Source: Ancrocorticia sp052089425 (GTDB lineage: Bacteria > Actinomycetota > Actinomycetes > Actinomycetales > Actinomycetaceae). From it: a DNA stretch of 64,000 bases. Position 1 is the first letter of the stretch. The number at the start of each line of letters is the position of its first letter. Position numbers and translations under genes: made by a program. The notes beneath the pieces were generated by a model. It made no database searches and was not told the origin of the DNA. It worked only from the letters and a program-made list of their open reading frames with translations. The stretch spans positions 51,149 through 115,148 of the forward strand of contig NZ_JBQCZW010000005.1 of NCBI RefSeq assembly GCF_052089425.1, in the 5' to 3' direction. Shown here one piece after another: positions 7,009 to 16,947 of the stretch.

Positions 7009-8613
7009 CTACGATTCCTCGCCCTGTGGCCGGTTCACGCGGCGGCGCTTGCGGTTACGGCGCGGGGACGCCTGCCGATTCACGTTCTCTTCGGACTTGT
7101 GGGTGTCACGCGACTTGTGGGAGTCTCCTCGGCTATTCCCGCGGCGATCCTGTCCGCCTTGGCCCCCACGGCCACCGCGTCCACCCGAACGGCCGCCTCC
7201 ACGCGAGCGGCTCTGGTTTCGCCCGGCGGATTTGCCGGTTTCTCCAAGATCCTCGAGTTTCTCAGCTGAGAGGCCTTCACGAGTGCGCTTTTCCACGGGC
7301 AGCGTGCCGGTGATGTCGGACGGGATATCAAGATCCGAGTACAGGTGCTCGGAGGTGTGGTAGGTTTCCACCGGCTCGGGGTAGCCCAAGTTGAGCGTGT
7401 TGTTGATGACGGCCCAACGGGGAATATCGTCCCAGTCAACGAACGTGACGGCCGTGCCGGAATGCCCGGCGCGTCCGGTACGCCCGATGCGGTGGATGTA
7501 AATCTTGTCATCCTCGGGGCACTGGTAGTTGATGACGTGGGTGACATCGTCAACATCGATGCCGCGGGCCGCAACGTCGGTGGCAACCAACACATCAACC
7601 TTGCCGTGCCGGAAGGCGCGAAGCGCCTGCTCACGGGCGCCCTGCCCGAGATCGCCGTGGAGGGCACCGGCGGCGAATCCGCGCTCTGCCAGGTCCTCAG
7701 CAAGGCGGGCGGCCGTGCGCTTGGTTCGCGTGAAGATGATGGTGAGGCCGCGCCCGCGCGCCTGAAGGATGCGAGCGACTACTTCCACCTTGTTGAGCGC
7801 GTGGCAGCGGTACACAACCTGACGGGTCGTTTTAACCGTGGCGCCCTGATCGGTGGGGTCCTGCGCACGAATGTGGGTGGGTTTGCTCATGTAGCGGCGC
7901 GCCATGGCCACCACGGGCCCGGGCATCGTCGCGGAAAACAGCATCGTGTGCCGGTGTGGAGGAGTCTTGGACAGGATCGTTTCCACGTCCTCCAAGAAGC
8001 CCAGATCCAGCATCTCGTCGGCCTCATCGAGAACCACGGTGCGAATGGCCGAAAGATCGAGAGAGCCGTGGCGCTGAAGATCAATCAAGCGCCCTGGCGT
8101 GCCCACCACGATTTCGGCGCCCTTCTTCAGGGCATCCTGCTGTGGCTCGTAGGCGCGGCCACCGTATACCTCCACGATGCGGACCTTGCGGTACTTGGCG
8201 GCCATGGTGATTTCTGCCGCCACCTGCTTGGCAAGCTCACGTGTAGGGAGAACAACGAGTCCTTGAGGCTTGCCCTGCTGGGCCTCGGGGATCGCATCCC
8301 AGCCGTCTTCGCCATGTCCTACAGTGGCTTCCAACATGGGAATGCCGAATCCGAGGGTTTTTCCCGTTCCCGTCTTGGCCTGCCCGATAATGTCATGACG
8401 GCGCAGTGCGACGGGAAGGGTGAGCGCCTGAATGGGGAAGGGGTGGATAATGCCCTTGTCATCCAATGCGTGAGTAATAGGTTCGGAAACCTCAAAATCT
8501 CTAAAAGTCTTCTGGTCGAGGCCTTCGCTATCGCCAGTAATGTCAGCTTTCGCTTCCCGAACTTCGGGAACTACAGCAGCCGATGAATCGACAATGCCGG
8601 AGCTTGTGCTCAT
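7009..8613 (-). CDS. DEAD-box ATP-dependent RNA helicase with RGG tail
   Basis: Superfamily 2 RNA helicase of 534 residues for RNA remodelling, ribosome assembly or decay. Motifs in order: Q-motif region IHPFPIQALTLP near 56-67, motif I AKTGTGKT at 79-86, PTREL 123-127, TPGR 172-175, DEAD 196-199, SAT 227-229, and HRIGRTGRAG in the C-terminal RecA domain. The last 75 or so residues are a basic, disordered Arg/Gly tail (GGRSGGRGGRGGQGG) that would bind RNA non-specifically. It is the size of RhlE/CshA-type actinobacterial helicases. It is transcribed away from DUF3107, from which it is separated by a terminator. Confidence 0.93.
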   Translation of the reverse strand: MSTSSGIVDSSAAVVPEVREAKADITGDSEGLDQKTFRDFEVSEPITHALDDKGIIHPFPIQALTLPVALRRHDIIGQAKTGTGKTLGFGIPMLEATVGHGEDGWDAIPEAQQGKPQGLVVLPTRELAKQVAAEITMAAKYRKVRIVEVYGGRAYEPQQDALKKGAEIVVGTPGRLIDLQRHGSLDLSAIRTVVLDEADEMLDLGFLEDVETILSKTPPHRHTMLFSATMPGPVVAMARRYMSKPTHIRAQDPTDQGATVKTTRQVVYRCHALNKVEVVARILQARGRGLTIIFTRTKRTAARLAEDLAERGFAAGALHGDLGQGAREQALRAFRHGKVDVLVATDVAARGIDVDDVTHVINYQCPEDDKIYIHRIGRTGRAGHSGTAVTFVDWDDIPRWAVINNTLNLGYPEPVETYHTSEHLYSDLDIPSDITGTLPVEKRTREGLSAEKLEDLGETGKSAGRNQSRSRGGGRSGGRGGRGGQGGQDRRGNSRGDSHKSRDTHKSEENVNRQASPRRNRKRRRVNRPQGEES

Positions 8614-8719
8614 TCAGTCATCCTTTTCTATAGGCGCGCGGTGCGCGCATGGCAGCCGATCGTAAATGGCCTATGAGAAACGAGACGACCGGGCAACCCG
8701 TATTCAGTTAATTCTAAGA

Positions 8720-8752
8720 CAAACGCCCCGCATGATGACTGCGGGGCGTTTG
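8720..8752 (-). terminator. Rho-independent terminator of the DUF3107 gene
   Basis: Thirteen-base perfect arms CAAACGCCCCGCA and TGCGGGGCGTTTG enclose a 7-base loop. It lies 31 bp past the stop of the minus-strand DUF3107 gene. On that strand the stem ends in GTTTG followed by TCTTAG, a weak U-tract. Confidence 0.75.
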
Positions 8753-8783
8753 GTTTCACACTATTGGTGGATTGTGATGTTCG

Positions 8784-9014
8784 CTAGTCGGTCACCAAAC
8801 CGAAGCCCACCCGGCGGGTGTGCGCTGAAGCAACTTCCACATAGCCGATCGCATCGGCGGGGATCACGATAGACCGTCCAGAGGAATCGGACAGACGCAG
8901 CGGGGTACTCGACGCCATGGCTTCGTCGACCAACTTGTCCAGTTCTTCAGCCGTGATATCGATATCGAGGTTCAGTTCGCGCGCAACCTGGCGAACACCG
9001 ATGTTGATTTCCAT
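8784..9014 (-). CDS. DUF3107 family small protein
   Basis: A 76-residue acidic protein that begins MEINIGVRQVARELNLDID and ends GRSIVIPADAIGYVEVA plus a short tail. The layout is that of the actinobacterial DUF3107 family, whose role is unknown. GGAGGATC sits 4 bp before the chosen ATG; longer in-frame starts upstream lack a ribosome site and read into low-complexity Pro/Arg sequence. It is divergent from adnA, and a DUF3107 gene near a helicase and adnAB is a recurring actinobacterial arrangement from memory. Confidence 0.85.
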   Translation of the reverse strand: MEINIGVRQVARELNLDIDITAEELDKLVDEAMASSTPLRLSDSSGRSIVIPADAIGYVEVASAHTRRVGFGLVTD

Positions 9015-9204
9015 AAGGATCCTCCCGGGAACGTGTGACGCAGCGCGCCGTGGCGGCGCACGCGGTGCTTGTGTCAGCTTAGCGCCCCGAAGCCGCCGGA
9101 ATTGTTCGATGAGTTGCCTGTTCATTGATGGCCGAATACGCGCACGCGTGGAAGAACTGCCCGTCTGCCCAAAAGATGGTGGAGGCCCGCGATAGAGTTT
9201 CGGC

Positions 9205-12200
9205 GTGGAGTTAAACAACGTGGATGAATCGCAAGCCCGCGCACTGAGCGCCGCCGTAGCCCCCTGCCGCCTGAGCGTTATCGGGGCGCCCGGCACCGGT
9301 AAAACATTCCTGCTCAGCTCGCTGGTTCAGCGCGAGGTGGCGGCTGCCCAGCGCGCTCCCCGTATCGCCGTATTAACTCAGGACAGGCGCGCGGCAACGT
9401 TGCTGCGCAATCAGATCTCCCGCGCGCTGGGAGGCATGCCGGAGACGATCAAAGTCCAAACGCTGACAGCCTTTTGCTACGCGCTCGTTCAGGGGTACGC
9501 GCACGCGGTCAACCGCAGCGATCCGGAACTCATTTCAGGACCTGATGAAGATTCTATTCTGGGTGAGATTCTGGCGGCTTCACCCGAATTGGAGTTTCCT
9601 TCTTTTGTCGACGACGAGGTACGCCGCCTTTCCAGTTTCCGGGAAGAGATCCGTAACCTCATCACGCGGGCTGCCGAACTCGGATATTCTGCCGAGGATC
9701 TCGACGGCCTCTCACGGGAGTATGCGGAGCCTATGTGGCATGCCGGAGCGCAAGTCATGGAAGCGTACGAGAGCGTGACGGTCGCTCGTGCTGCCTACGC
9801 GGGTACCTCCGATGCGGCCGACATGCTCGATCACGCTCAGCTCGTGGGTATGGCGGCTTCCATGCTGGCCGGGTGGGAGCGGAGTGTCGCGGCGGCTCCC
9901 AGCGCAGACACGTTGCAGGTTCCCCGCCCTCGCTGGGACTGGGTTTTAGTGGATGATCTGCAGAACGCTCCGCGTTCGATACTCGCCTTGCTGAGTGAGT
10001 TGGCCTCCGATGGCGCCTCCATTGTGGTGGCAGGCGATCCGGACGCCGCAGTGCAGGGCTTCCGTGGGGGCGTGGCCAGCCTGCCAGGCGACGTGACGGC
10101 ACCGGCGCCCACCGGGCTCGGGTGTACGCCGGTGTTCCTGACGCAGCGGCACCGTGGTGGTACGGCCATCGCGGATCTCAGCGATCGCCTTGTCCAGAGA
10201 ATCCGGGTAGGAGGGCGAGTGACGGGGCACCGGCTGCCTCAGGAACGTGCGGCTGGTGGGGCTGTGGCTGATGAGGTGTCAGCTCACCGGTACGTGCACC
10301 GCGAAGAAGAGGTGACGGCCATCGCGCGGACGCTGCGGCTCCGTCATTTTCGTGACGGAGTTCCCTATGACCAGATGGCGATCGTCACGCGCTCGCGGTC
10401 AGATCATGGGCCTCTGCGCGGCTCTCTCATCCGCAAGTCGATCCCCGTCGAGCAGATCGGCTCCGACCGTCCGCTGCGTGAACACCCGGCGGTGTCCGGC
10501 CTCATTGACGTGATCCGATTGGGCCTGCGCTCTTCCGGCGAACAGGATCTTCCTAGCCTCGTGAGCGTACTGACCTCCTGCATCGTGGGAATCGATCCGC
10601 TAGAGCTGCGCAGAATCGGGCGGGTGATGCGCGGATACGAGGTAGTGAGCGATGGGAACCGAAGTGAATCGGACCTTCTGTCTCTGGCACTGAATGGACC
10701 GGATGCCGTGCGCGCGCATGCCCCACAAGGCGCTGAGCGTTTGTGTCACGCTGCCACAATCTTCGAGCATGTGCGCGTGGCCGCTGGTACTCACGGCCAA
10801 CTGGCCGAAGAAGTCCTGTGGGCCGCATGGGATGCCAGCGGTATGGCAGAGGTGTGGCGCAGGCAGGCTCTATCAGGCGGCTTGGCTGGGGACTGGGCAG
10901 ATATTGCCCTCGACTCGGTGATCCAGTTGTTCAGGGTGGCCCAGCGGATGGCTGACAGAGATTCAAGCACAACGATTGCCCTGTTCATCGCAGAAGTCAT
11001 GAATCAGGACCTCCCGGAGGATTCGATCGCCCGGCTCGGAGCCAGCCAGGACGCCGTCACGCTCACCACACCCTCGGCCTCGCAAGGCCGTGAATGGGAC
11101 GTGGTGGTCATCGCCGGCTTGCAAGACGGAACGTGGCCGAACATGCGGATACGTGACACCTATACTCACACGGCGAGGCTCACCCAGATCGCCACAGGGC
11201 GGCTGGTGCCGGGTCTGTCAGAGCGCGAGCAGAGATTTCAAGATGTCGAAGAGACGCTGGATGACGAACTGCGCCAGCTATACCACGCCCTTGGCCGCGC
11301 CCGAAAGCAGCTCATCCTCACGTGCGTGGACAGTGATGATTCCGCGCCCTCTCGCTTCTTTGAAGCGATGGACTTCGTTAAGGAAGAGGAGGCGGAGGAG
11401 GGCGAAGCGGCTGCTCATTCGCGCATTCTGCAGTCCGTGTGCGCCCAAAGCGCAGATCTGGACATGCCGGGTCTGATCGGTCAGCTCAGGCGTGCCGGCG
11501 CCACGGAGAGTGCAGAGGCGGCCAAGCAGCTCCTAGAGGAACTCGAGGATGCTGGCGTGCCCGGTGCACAGCCGCTGATGTGGTTCGATCAACTCAGCGC
11601 GCCGGAGGATTCATCTGGCGGTGGTGCGGTCTCCGTATCCCCCTCACGCGTTGAGAAACTGCTCGAATGTCCCCTGCAGGGCTTCCTGCAGGGAGTGGGC
11701 GCGGAAAGCGCCGAAGGGCAGGAGGCCGCAAGCCTCGGAACCTTTATTCACGCCTTGGCTGAAGAGCTTCCGCACGGCAGCCTGAGCGAATACATCGCGC
11801 TCATGGATGAGCGCTGGTACGCGGAATTCGGAGATCCCGAGGAAGGATTCAGCGCCGCGAAGCTTCATCGAAGGGCACGATCGATGGTGGAAACTCTGGC
11901 CGAATACGTCAAGGACCACCCCGAGCCAGTCAAACCCGAGGAGCGTGTGCATCTGGACGTGGATGCGAACACGGCGCTGAATGCCTCGCTGGACCGCGTG
12001 ACTCTCACGGACGCTGGCGCCAGAGTCGCGGACTTCAAGACGGGCAAGACAGTACCGACAAAGTCCGCAGCCGCGGATCACATCCAAATGCAGATCTATC
12101 AGTGGATCGTAGAGAAAACCTACGGCGCATCAGATGGTGCGGAGCTGGTGTACTTGGGCAAGGCTATGGGAGACGGCAGCCCAGACTTCCGCGAGCAGGC

Positions 12201-12366
12201 GCCTTTGGACGCTGCAGGAAGAGAACGCGCCGAATCGCGAATCAACGAGGCAGCGAATATCCTTCGCGCGGCAGGCTTTCCGGCTCGGCCCGAAGAGAAC
12301 GTGTGCAAGAGGTGCTCATTCAAAACAGTGTGCCCCGCCAAGTCCGAGGGAAGGATGTTCTCATGA
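9205..12366 (+). CDS. adnA: AdnA-like helicase-nuclease subunit
   Basis: One half of the AdnAB motor-nuclease that resects double-strand breaks in actinobacteria; 1053 residues, the usual size. The N-terminal UvrD-like motor has Walker A GAPGTGKT at 27-34 but a divergent motif II VLVDDLQ near 247-253 (DEYQD in its partner), consistent with AdnA being the weaker motor. The C-terminal RecB-like nuclease has ADFKTGK near 940 and a QxxxY-type helix (IQMQIYQWIVE). Four cysteines, one in LLECPLQGF near 822 and three in CKRCSFKTVC near 1034-1043, fit the AddB/AdnA iron-sulfur cluster. Start is GTG. It overlaps adnB by 4 bp. Confidence 0.88.
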   Translation: MELNNVDESQARALSAAVAPCRLSVIGAPGTGKTFLLSSLVQREVAAAQRAPRIAVLTQDRRAATLLRNQISRALGGMPETIKVQTLTAFCYALVQGYAHAVNRSDPELISGPDEDSILGEILAASPELEFPSFVDDEVRRLSSFREEIRNLITRAAELGYSAEDLDGLSREYAEPMWHAGAQVMEAYESVTVARAAYAGTSDAADMLDHAQLVGMAASMLAGWERSVAAAPSADTLQVPRPRWDWVLVDDLQNAPRSILALLSELASDGASIVVAGDPDAAVQGFRGGVASLPGDVTAPAPTGLGCTPVFLTQRHRGGTAIADLSDRLVQRIRVGGRVTGHRLPQERAAGGAVADEVSAHRYVHREEEVTAIARTLRLRHFRDGVPYDQMAIVTRSRSDHGPLRGSLIRKSIPVEQIGSDRPLREHPAVSGLIDVIRLGLRSSGEQDLPSLVSVLTSCIVGIDPLELRRIGRVMRGYEVVSDGNRSESDLLSLALNGPDAVRAHAPQGAERLCHAATIFEHVRVAAGTHGQLAEEVLWAAWDASGMAEVWRRQALSGGLAGDWADIALDSVIQLFRVAQRMADRDSSTTIALFIAEVMNQDLPEDSIARLGASQDAVTLTTPSASQGREWDVVVIAGLQDGTWPNMRIRDTYTHTARLTQIATGRLVPGLSEREQRFQDVEETLDDELRQLYHALGRARKQLILTCVDSDDSAPSRFFEAMDFVKEEEAEEGEAAAHSRILQSVCAQSADLDMPGLIGQLRRAGATESAEAAKQLLEELEDAGVPGAQPLMWFDQLSAPEDSSGGGAVSVSPSRVEKLLECPLQGFLQGVGAESAEGQEAASLGTFIHALAEELPHGSLSEYIALMDERWYAEFGDPEEGFSAAKLHRRARSMVETLAEYVKDHPEPVKPEERVHLDVDANTALNASLDRVTLTDAGARVADFKTGKTVPTKSAAADHIQMQIYQWIVEKTYGASDGAELVYLGKAMGDGSPDFREQAPLDAAGRERAESRINEAANILRAAGFPARPEENVCKRCSFKTVCPAKSEGRMFS

Positions 12367-15300
12367 CCACCTATGAATCCATCATGAGGTGCCTGAATCC
12401 AGAATTTCTTCCCACGGAGGAGCAGCGGGCGGTCATCGAATCGGACTCCCCAGCCATCCTTGTGGTGGCTGGAGCCGGCTCTGGCAAGACGGCAACAATG
12501 GCCAACCGTATCGCCTACAAGATCGCGACGGGCGCCGTGAAGCCCAACGAGGTCCTTGGCCTGACCTTCACCCGCAAGGCAGCCGGTGAATTGGCCGAAC
12601 GCGTTGATCGTGCACTCATCAGGCTGCGGGCTGGCGGCTTTGTGGGTGCGGGTGACGGTGGCATGCAGGCTCTACGCGAGCAGTTGGAGCGGCCCACGAT
12701 CTCCACCTACAATTCCTTCGCATCCGAAATTGCGGCCAGCTACGGCATGCTCATTGGTACCGATCCCGGAGCCCGGCTGATCACCGATGCCGAACGCTGG
12801 CAGATCATGGATGAGATTGTGGAGACGTGGCCGCCCCGCGCCGAAGACGAGGTGCTCAATGACAGCGCCCAGTCCACGCTCACGGGCGCCGCACTCCAGT
12901 TAGCTGCCGCTCTCATCGACAACCAGTGCCCCGTGGATGAAGCCCGCGAGTTTCTCGATACTGAGGCACAGGCGATCGAGACCATGGCTCTCGATAAATC
13001 TCAGTTCAGGGGAGAAGAGCTACAAGCGATCAAGGATGGGTGGCCGCCTCTGAAGAAGGCGGTGTCACCACTGCGCATACGGCGCCAGCTCCTCGACATC
13101 GTGGAAGCATATTTTGCCCGAAAGAAGGAACTCGGCGTTGTTGAGTTCGCCGATCAGGTGGCTACGGCGGCAGCAGTGCTTGAAGCCCATCCCGCGCTCG
13201 GAGCTGAGCTTGCCGAACGGTACAGCTTGGTGCTTCTGGACGAGTATCAGGACACCTCTGTCAATCAGGCCACATTCTTGGCGGCAGCCTTAGGCCAGTC
13301 TCGCTCTGTCTGCGCCGTGGGAGATCCCTATCAGGCGATCTACGGCTGGCGGGGGGCAAGTGCGAGCGCGCTCGCGGATTTCGCCCGAGAGTTCGGCCGC
13401 CGCATGGGAACCGTCCAGCAGCTCTCTCTTGCCACATCCTTCAGAAACGACAGTGCAATCTTGGACGCGGCCAACGCGGTTGCTGGCAAGATTGACAGCA
13501 CGCTAGATGTGGGCAAACTAGAACCCCGGAAGGATGCCGGTCCCGGCACCGTCACTGAGATACGGCCTTTGCTGCGCGAGGATTCTTACCGGGCTATCGC
13601 ATGGCGGATCCGTGATGTCATGGCGGGCCGGGAGGGCTCGGATTCCGAGGCCGAGATTGCCGTGCTGTGCCGCAAACGCAAGTATTTCGAGCCGATGGTC
13701 GAGGCGCTCACAGAAGTGGGCGTTCCCTACGAGATCGTCGGCGGGGAGAGCCTGCTCCAACGCCCCGAGATCCTTACAATCCGTGCCGCCCTTGCCGCCG
13801 TGGCCACCCCCGGCCGTAACGATCAGCTGCTCCGGCTGCTCACCTATGCAGGAATCGGCGCGGCCGATATGCGGGCACTGAACCAGTGGGCGCGCGAATA
13901 CGCCTCCGAGCAGATTGCTGCCATCTCAGGAAATCGCAAGTCCTCAACCGGTGCGGAGAACAAGTCTGGGGCCCACGAATCCGCCGTCGTCGTTCCTGAC
14001 AACGAACCCACGAAGCAGGCTCTCAGCTCACGCGGCGAAAGCACTCTCATCGAGGCGCTCACCTATCTTCCTTCCGCTGGCTGGCATTCCCGTGATGGAC
14101 AGCAGTTCACGGAGGCTGGGCGGGGGCGCCTGGAGAATCTGGCCGGCCTGATCCGGCAGGTGCGCGCTGCAATCCATAGTGATCTTCCGGATCTTATTGC
14201 CCACGTTTCGCAGATCTTCGGAATCGAATTAGCGGCCGCAACTCGCGCGACGGGCGGCCAACGCGTGCGCACCTCCATCGATTCCTTCGTGGCGCTGGGC
14301 GGTGGGTATCAGCGTGACCATCCGGGGGCATCGCTCGCCGATTTCCTTGCGTGGATGGAAACGAGTGATGAAAAGGAGCATGGCGGGGAAGAAGAGGCCG
14401 GCATCGAAAGCGTTCGTGCTCAAGAGGATATCGAGGTAAATCCGGGAGTTGTGCAGATCATGACGGTCCATTCGGCCAAGGGGCTCGAATGGCGCGATCT
14501 CGTGGCTATTCCGGAGGTGGTGGACGGGGAATTCTCGGACATTACCAGCGCGACGTCATGGCTGACCCGTTCAGATGTGTTCCCGTTCCCGCTTCGGGCC
14601 GATTACCAGCACCTTCCGCACTTCCGGCCATCGGACTACACGGACAAGTTCGATGCCGCAGGGCCCTCGCTTGAGTTCAAGAAAGTCGATCTTCCCAGAT
14701 ACGAGAGTCAGGAGGCGCGGCGTCTGGCCTACGTGGCGTTCACTCGGCCTCGCGGGGAGCTTGTTTTGGCTGGGTACGGGCTGAAATCCCCGGAAAAGGC
14801 CAAGCCTGTTGCGTCAGGTCGTGGGAAAAAGAACGTTGTGTCCGAGGACCCCCTCACTATTGAGCTGAAGGCGCGTTCAAGCTACCTGATGGATATGCGG
14901 GCGGACGCCCGCGCCCACGTGACTCCCATCGGCGATCTTGCGGGGCCGGACTGGCCCGCGGAACTGACGGAAGAAGTGGGCGAGGATGCGAGTGTCGAGT
15001 GGTTGAGTGAACGCCTCGGGGAGGATGCCGTCAATCCACCAGTACTTGAGCCTGTTCCCCACTACGATGATCTTCCCGATCTAGCGCGCTGGCCACAGGC
15101 AGTTCCGCGGACGCTCGGGGGCTTGGCTCCGCTGGCAACTGACGCCGGGCCGGATCAATGGCGGTGGCAGGCGAACGTTTTGATTGCGGAGCAGCGAGAG
15201 ACGGGAGAGGTTGGTGTGACACGGCCGTATTACACGGCCACGGACATGGTGCACCTATCCGAGGATGGGGAGGCGTTCATCGCCAATCAGCGCAGGCCCA

Positions 15301-15836
15301 TCCCGAACAAACCATCGCGAGCGGCCCGCGTTGGCACTAACACGCATGCGAAAATCGCCCATCACTTCACCGAGCCCGCCATGCTGGATATCGATTCGCT
15401 TCTCGATCTACCCGCCAGCGATGTAGATATGGATTCTGGCCGCGAGGAAACGATGTATGAGGCCTTCATGGCCTCTCCATGGGCCTCGTGTGAGCCACTG
15501 GCGATCGAGCAATCATTGGAGATCGTTGTTGCTGGGCACATCATCCGGTGCACGATCGATGCCGTGTTGGATACCTCCTCGATGGCAGGTAGGGGCGCCG
15601 TAACCATCGTCGATTGGAAAACGGGGCGGCGTCCGCGTGCTGCCGATCTTGCCTCCCGTGAGCTTCAGCTGGCGCTCTATCGGCTTGCTTGGTCGCGCGC
15701 GCATAAGGTGCCGCTTTCCGAAATCGGGGCGTGCTTCGTTTACCTCAGCGAGCCGGAGTCACGGCAGGTTCTCGAGGCAGGTGAGCTAACCGAAGAGCAG
15801 ATTACCGAGAGGATTGCTGCGGCGTTGGACAGTTAA
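12363..15836 (+). CDS. adnB: AdnB-like UvrD helicase-nuclease subunit
   Basis: Second AdnAB subunit, 1157 residues. The start at 12363 is chosen from the ATGA overlap with adnA and the classical N-terminus LPTEEQRAVIESDSPAILV. Walker A GAGSGKT is at 37-43, motif II LLDEYQDTS near 291, and motif III GDPYQAIYGWRGA follows, so this is a fully competent 3'-5' motor. The C-terminus has the nuclease core TIVDWKTGRRPRA near 1082 and the downstream helix ELQLALYRLAW. Both subunits thus keep a nuclease domain, which is the hallmark of AdnAB. The stop is 5 bp from the convergent phosphotransferase gene. Confidence 0.9.
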   Translation: MTTYESIMRCLNPEFLPTEEQRAVIESDSPAILVVAGAGSGKTATMANRIAYKIATGAVKPNEVLGLTFTRKAAGELAERVDRALIRLRAGGFVGAGDGGMQALREQLERPTISTYNSFASEIAASYGMLIGTDPGARLITDAERWQIMDEIVETWPPRAEDEVLNDSAQSTLTGAALQLAAALIDNQCPVDEAREFLDTEAQAIETMALDKSQFRGEELQAIKDGWPPLKKAVSPLRIRRQLLDIVEAYFARKKELGVVEFADQVATAAAVLEAHPALGAELAERYSLVLLDEYQDTSVNQATFLAAALGQSRSVCAVGDPYQAIYGWRGASASALADFAREFGRRMGTVQQLSLATSFRNDSAILDAANAVAGKIDSTLDVGKLEPRKDAGPGTVTEIRPLLREDSYRAIAWRIRDVMAGREGSDSEAEIAVLCRKRKYFEPMVEALTEVGVPYEIVGGESLLQRPEILTIRAALAAVATPGRNDQLLRLLTYAGIGAADMRALNQWAREYASEQIAAISGNRKSSTGAENKSGAHESAVVVPDNEPTKQALSSRGESTLIEALTYLPSAGWHSRDGQQFTEAGRGRLENLAGLIRQVRAAIHSDLPDLIAHVSQIFGIELAAATRATGGQRVRTSIDSFVALGGGYQRDHPGASLADFLAWMETSDEKEHGGEEEAGIESVRAQEDIEVNPGVVQIMTVHSAKGLEWRDLVAIPEVVDGEFSDITSATSWLTRSDVFPFPLRADYQHLPHFRPSDYTDKFDAAGPSLEFKKVDLPRYESQEARRLAYVAFTRPRGELVLAGYGLKSPEKAKPVASGRGKKNVVSEDPLTIELKARSSYLMDMRADARAHVTPIGDLAGPDWPAELTEEVGEDASVEWLSERLGEDAVNPPVLEPVPHYDDLPDLARWPQAVPRTLGGLAPLATDAGPDQWRWQANVLIAEQRETGEVGVTRPYYTATDMVHLSEDGEAFIANQRRPIPNKPSRAARVGTNTHAKIAHHFTEPAMLDIDSLLDLPASDVDMDSGREETMYEAFMASPWASCEPLAIEQSLEIVVAGHIIRCTIDAVLDTSSMAGRGAVTIVDWKTGRRPRAADLASRELQLALYRLAWSRAHKVPLSEIGACFVYLSEPESRQVLEAGELTEEQITERIAAALDS

Positions 15837-15841
15837 GTGGG

Positions 15842-16792
15842 TCAGGACGGGTTAACGTCCCATGAAGGCCCGGACTGTAGGTTGGGATCGGCTTCAACAT
15901 CCGCGGCCAGATCCGTCAGCATGTTGCGGGCCTCGCGTTGGACCTCATCGTTTTCGGTGCGGATACCGTAGAAGAGCCACTTGGCCACGCTCAGCTCGGA
16001 GAGCAGGATGGCGCGCGTGTGGGTGTTGCCATCGATATCCTCGCCACGGGTGTTTTCGTAGGATTCGATCACCGTGTCAAAGGTCTGTTCCGGCAGTGAC
16101 AGGAGCGGAGCGATGTCCACCGCAGGATCGCCGATGTGAGCACTGCCGAAGCCAAGGACAGCAGAAATGGTGCCACCGGACCACAGGAAGTTCTCCGAAT
16201 CGACATCGCCGTGGAGAACGACCGGTTCGAACTGCCACAAGTCCGTGTTTTCCAGAGCTTCCTCCCAGCGCCTGCGCAGAAGGTTCGGGATGGTGGCCGC
16301 CTGATCGGCATCATGGAGTTCGGCCAGTTGACGCACGCGAAACTCTTCTGCCGAATAGTGGGGGAGCCCGGCGTGATCAATAGCGTCGTAGCCCAGCATG
16401 TGAATCGAGGCCAGAGCCCGGCCAACCTCGCGTGCCTCGCCCAACGTGATCGCTTCAAAATCGGTGGGGGTCCCAAACGGTTCCGGGTACACGATCGCGC
16501 GCCCGCCACTGGACACGGAGGCGAAGCCGGCGGGCCGGACAATATCGAAGGGGAGTTCCCCCTTGCGAAGTTCCTCCAGCAGGAGGGGCGCGATGGCCGC
16601 CTCGGCTTCCAGAGACGTTGCCGCGGTGGAGTTCAGGGGGCATTTGACGATCCAATGCCGTCCTTTGGAATCGAGGACGCCGCCGGTCACAAAATCGTCA
16701 GTGCGGACGTACGGGGGGCGAACTCCCACGGCGTTGAGGCCGTCAATAGCGCTCACAGCGAGTCCGGCAAGGTAGAGCTGCGAAGTTTTCAC
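15842..16792 (-). CDS. Aminoglycoside-phosphotransferase-fold protein
   Basis: A 316-residue protein of the APH/choline-kinase fold. The catalytic loop VLHGDVDSENFLW near residue 192 keeps the Asp and Asn expected for phosphotransfer. The following segment reads ISAVLGFGSAHIGDPAVD; in APH enzymes an Asp normally stands where this has LGF, so the metal-binding DFG-equivalent Asp appears absent. I recall actinobacterial homologues beside adnAB with a similar LGW sequence, so this may be a family trait. Antibiotic inactivation should not be assumed. It converges on adnB and diverges from the Tad operon. Confidence 0.75.
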   Translation of the reverse strand: MKTSQLYLAGLAVSAIDGLNAVGVRPPYVRTDDFVTGGVLDSKGRHWIVKCPLNSTAATSLEAEAAIAPLLLEELRKGELPFDIVRPAGFASVSSGGRAIVYPEPFGTPTDFEAITLGEAREVGRALASIHMLGYDAIDHAGLPHYSAEEFRVRQLAELHDADQAATIPNLLRRRWEEALENTDLWQFEPVVLHGDVDSENFLWSGGTISAVLGFGSAHIGDPAVDIAPLLSLPEQTFDTVIESYENTRGEDIDGNTHTRAILLSELSVAKWLFYGIRTENDEVQREARNMLTDLAADVEADPNLQSGPSWDVNPS

Positions 16793-16862
16793 TCTCTCAA
16801 CATACGTTGTTCAGGGTTGAATTGGCGAGTGAACAGGCCGCGACCACGCCACATTGTACGAG

Positions 16863-16871
16863 TTATCCACA
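16863..16871 (+). promoter_or_regulatory. Consensus DnaA box TTATCCACA
   Basis: A perfect 9-mer DnaA box lies in the 155-bp divergent region between the phosphotransferase and cpaF. Only one copy is visible, so it is not an origin. It could modulate the pilus operon or be chance. Confidence 0.35.
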
Positions 16872-16947
16872 GGCTGTGAATGATTTCTGCCGGAACTTGC
16901 GCTTTTCCCTACGGTGTGTTTGAGGGTGCGTGAAGGAAGGGCGATCC

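Noticed and set aside
7345..8586. Long plus-strand frame of 413 codons
   Set aside because: It is antisense to the DEAD-box helicase, whose motifs are unmistakable; GC-rich codon bias produces such shadows.
15842..16792. Aminoglycoside resistance gene
   Set aside because: The fold is shared, but the metal-binding Asp is not evident and the context is DNA repair, so resistance is not supported.
16863..16871. Replication origin suggested by a DnaA box
   Set aside because: Only one box, and no dnaA, dnaN or AT-rich unwinding element.
16136..16879. Plus-strand 247-codon frame
   Set aside because: Antisense to the APH-fold gene, and no family pattern.
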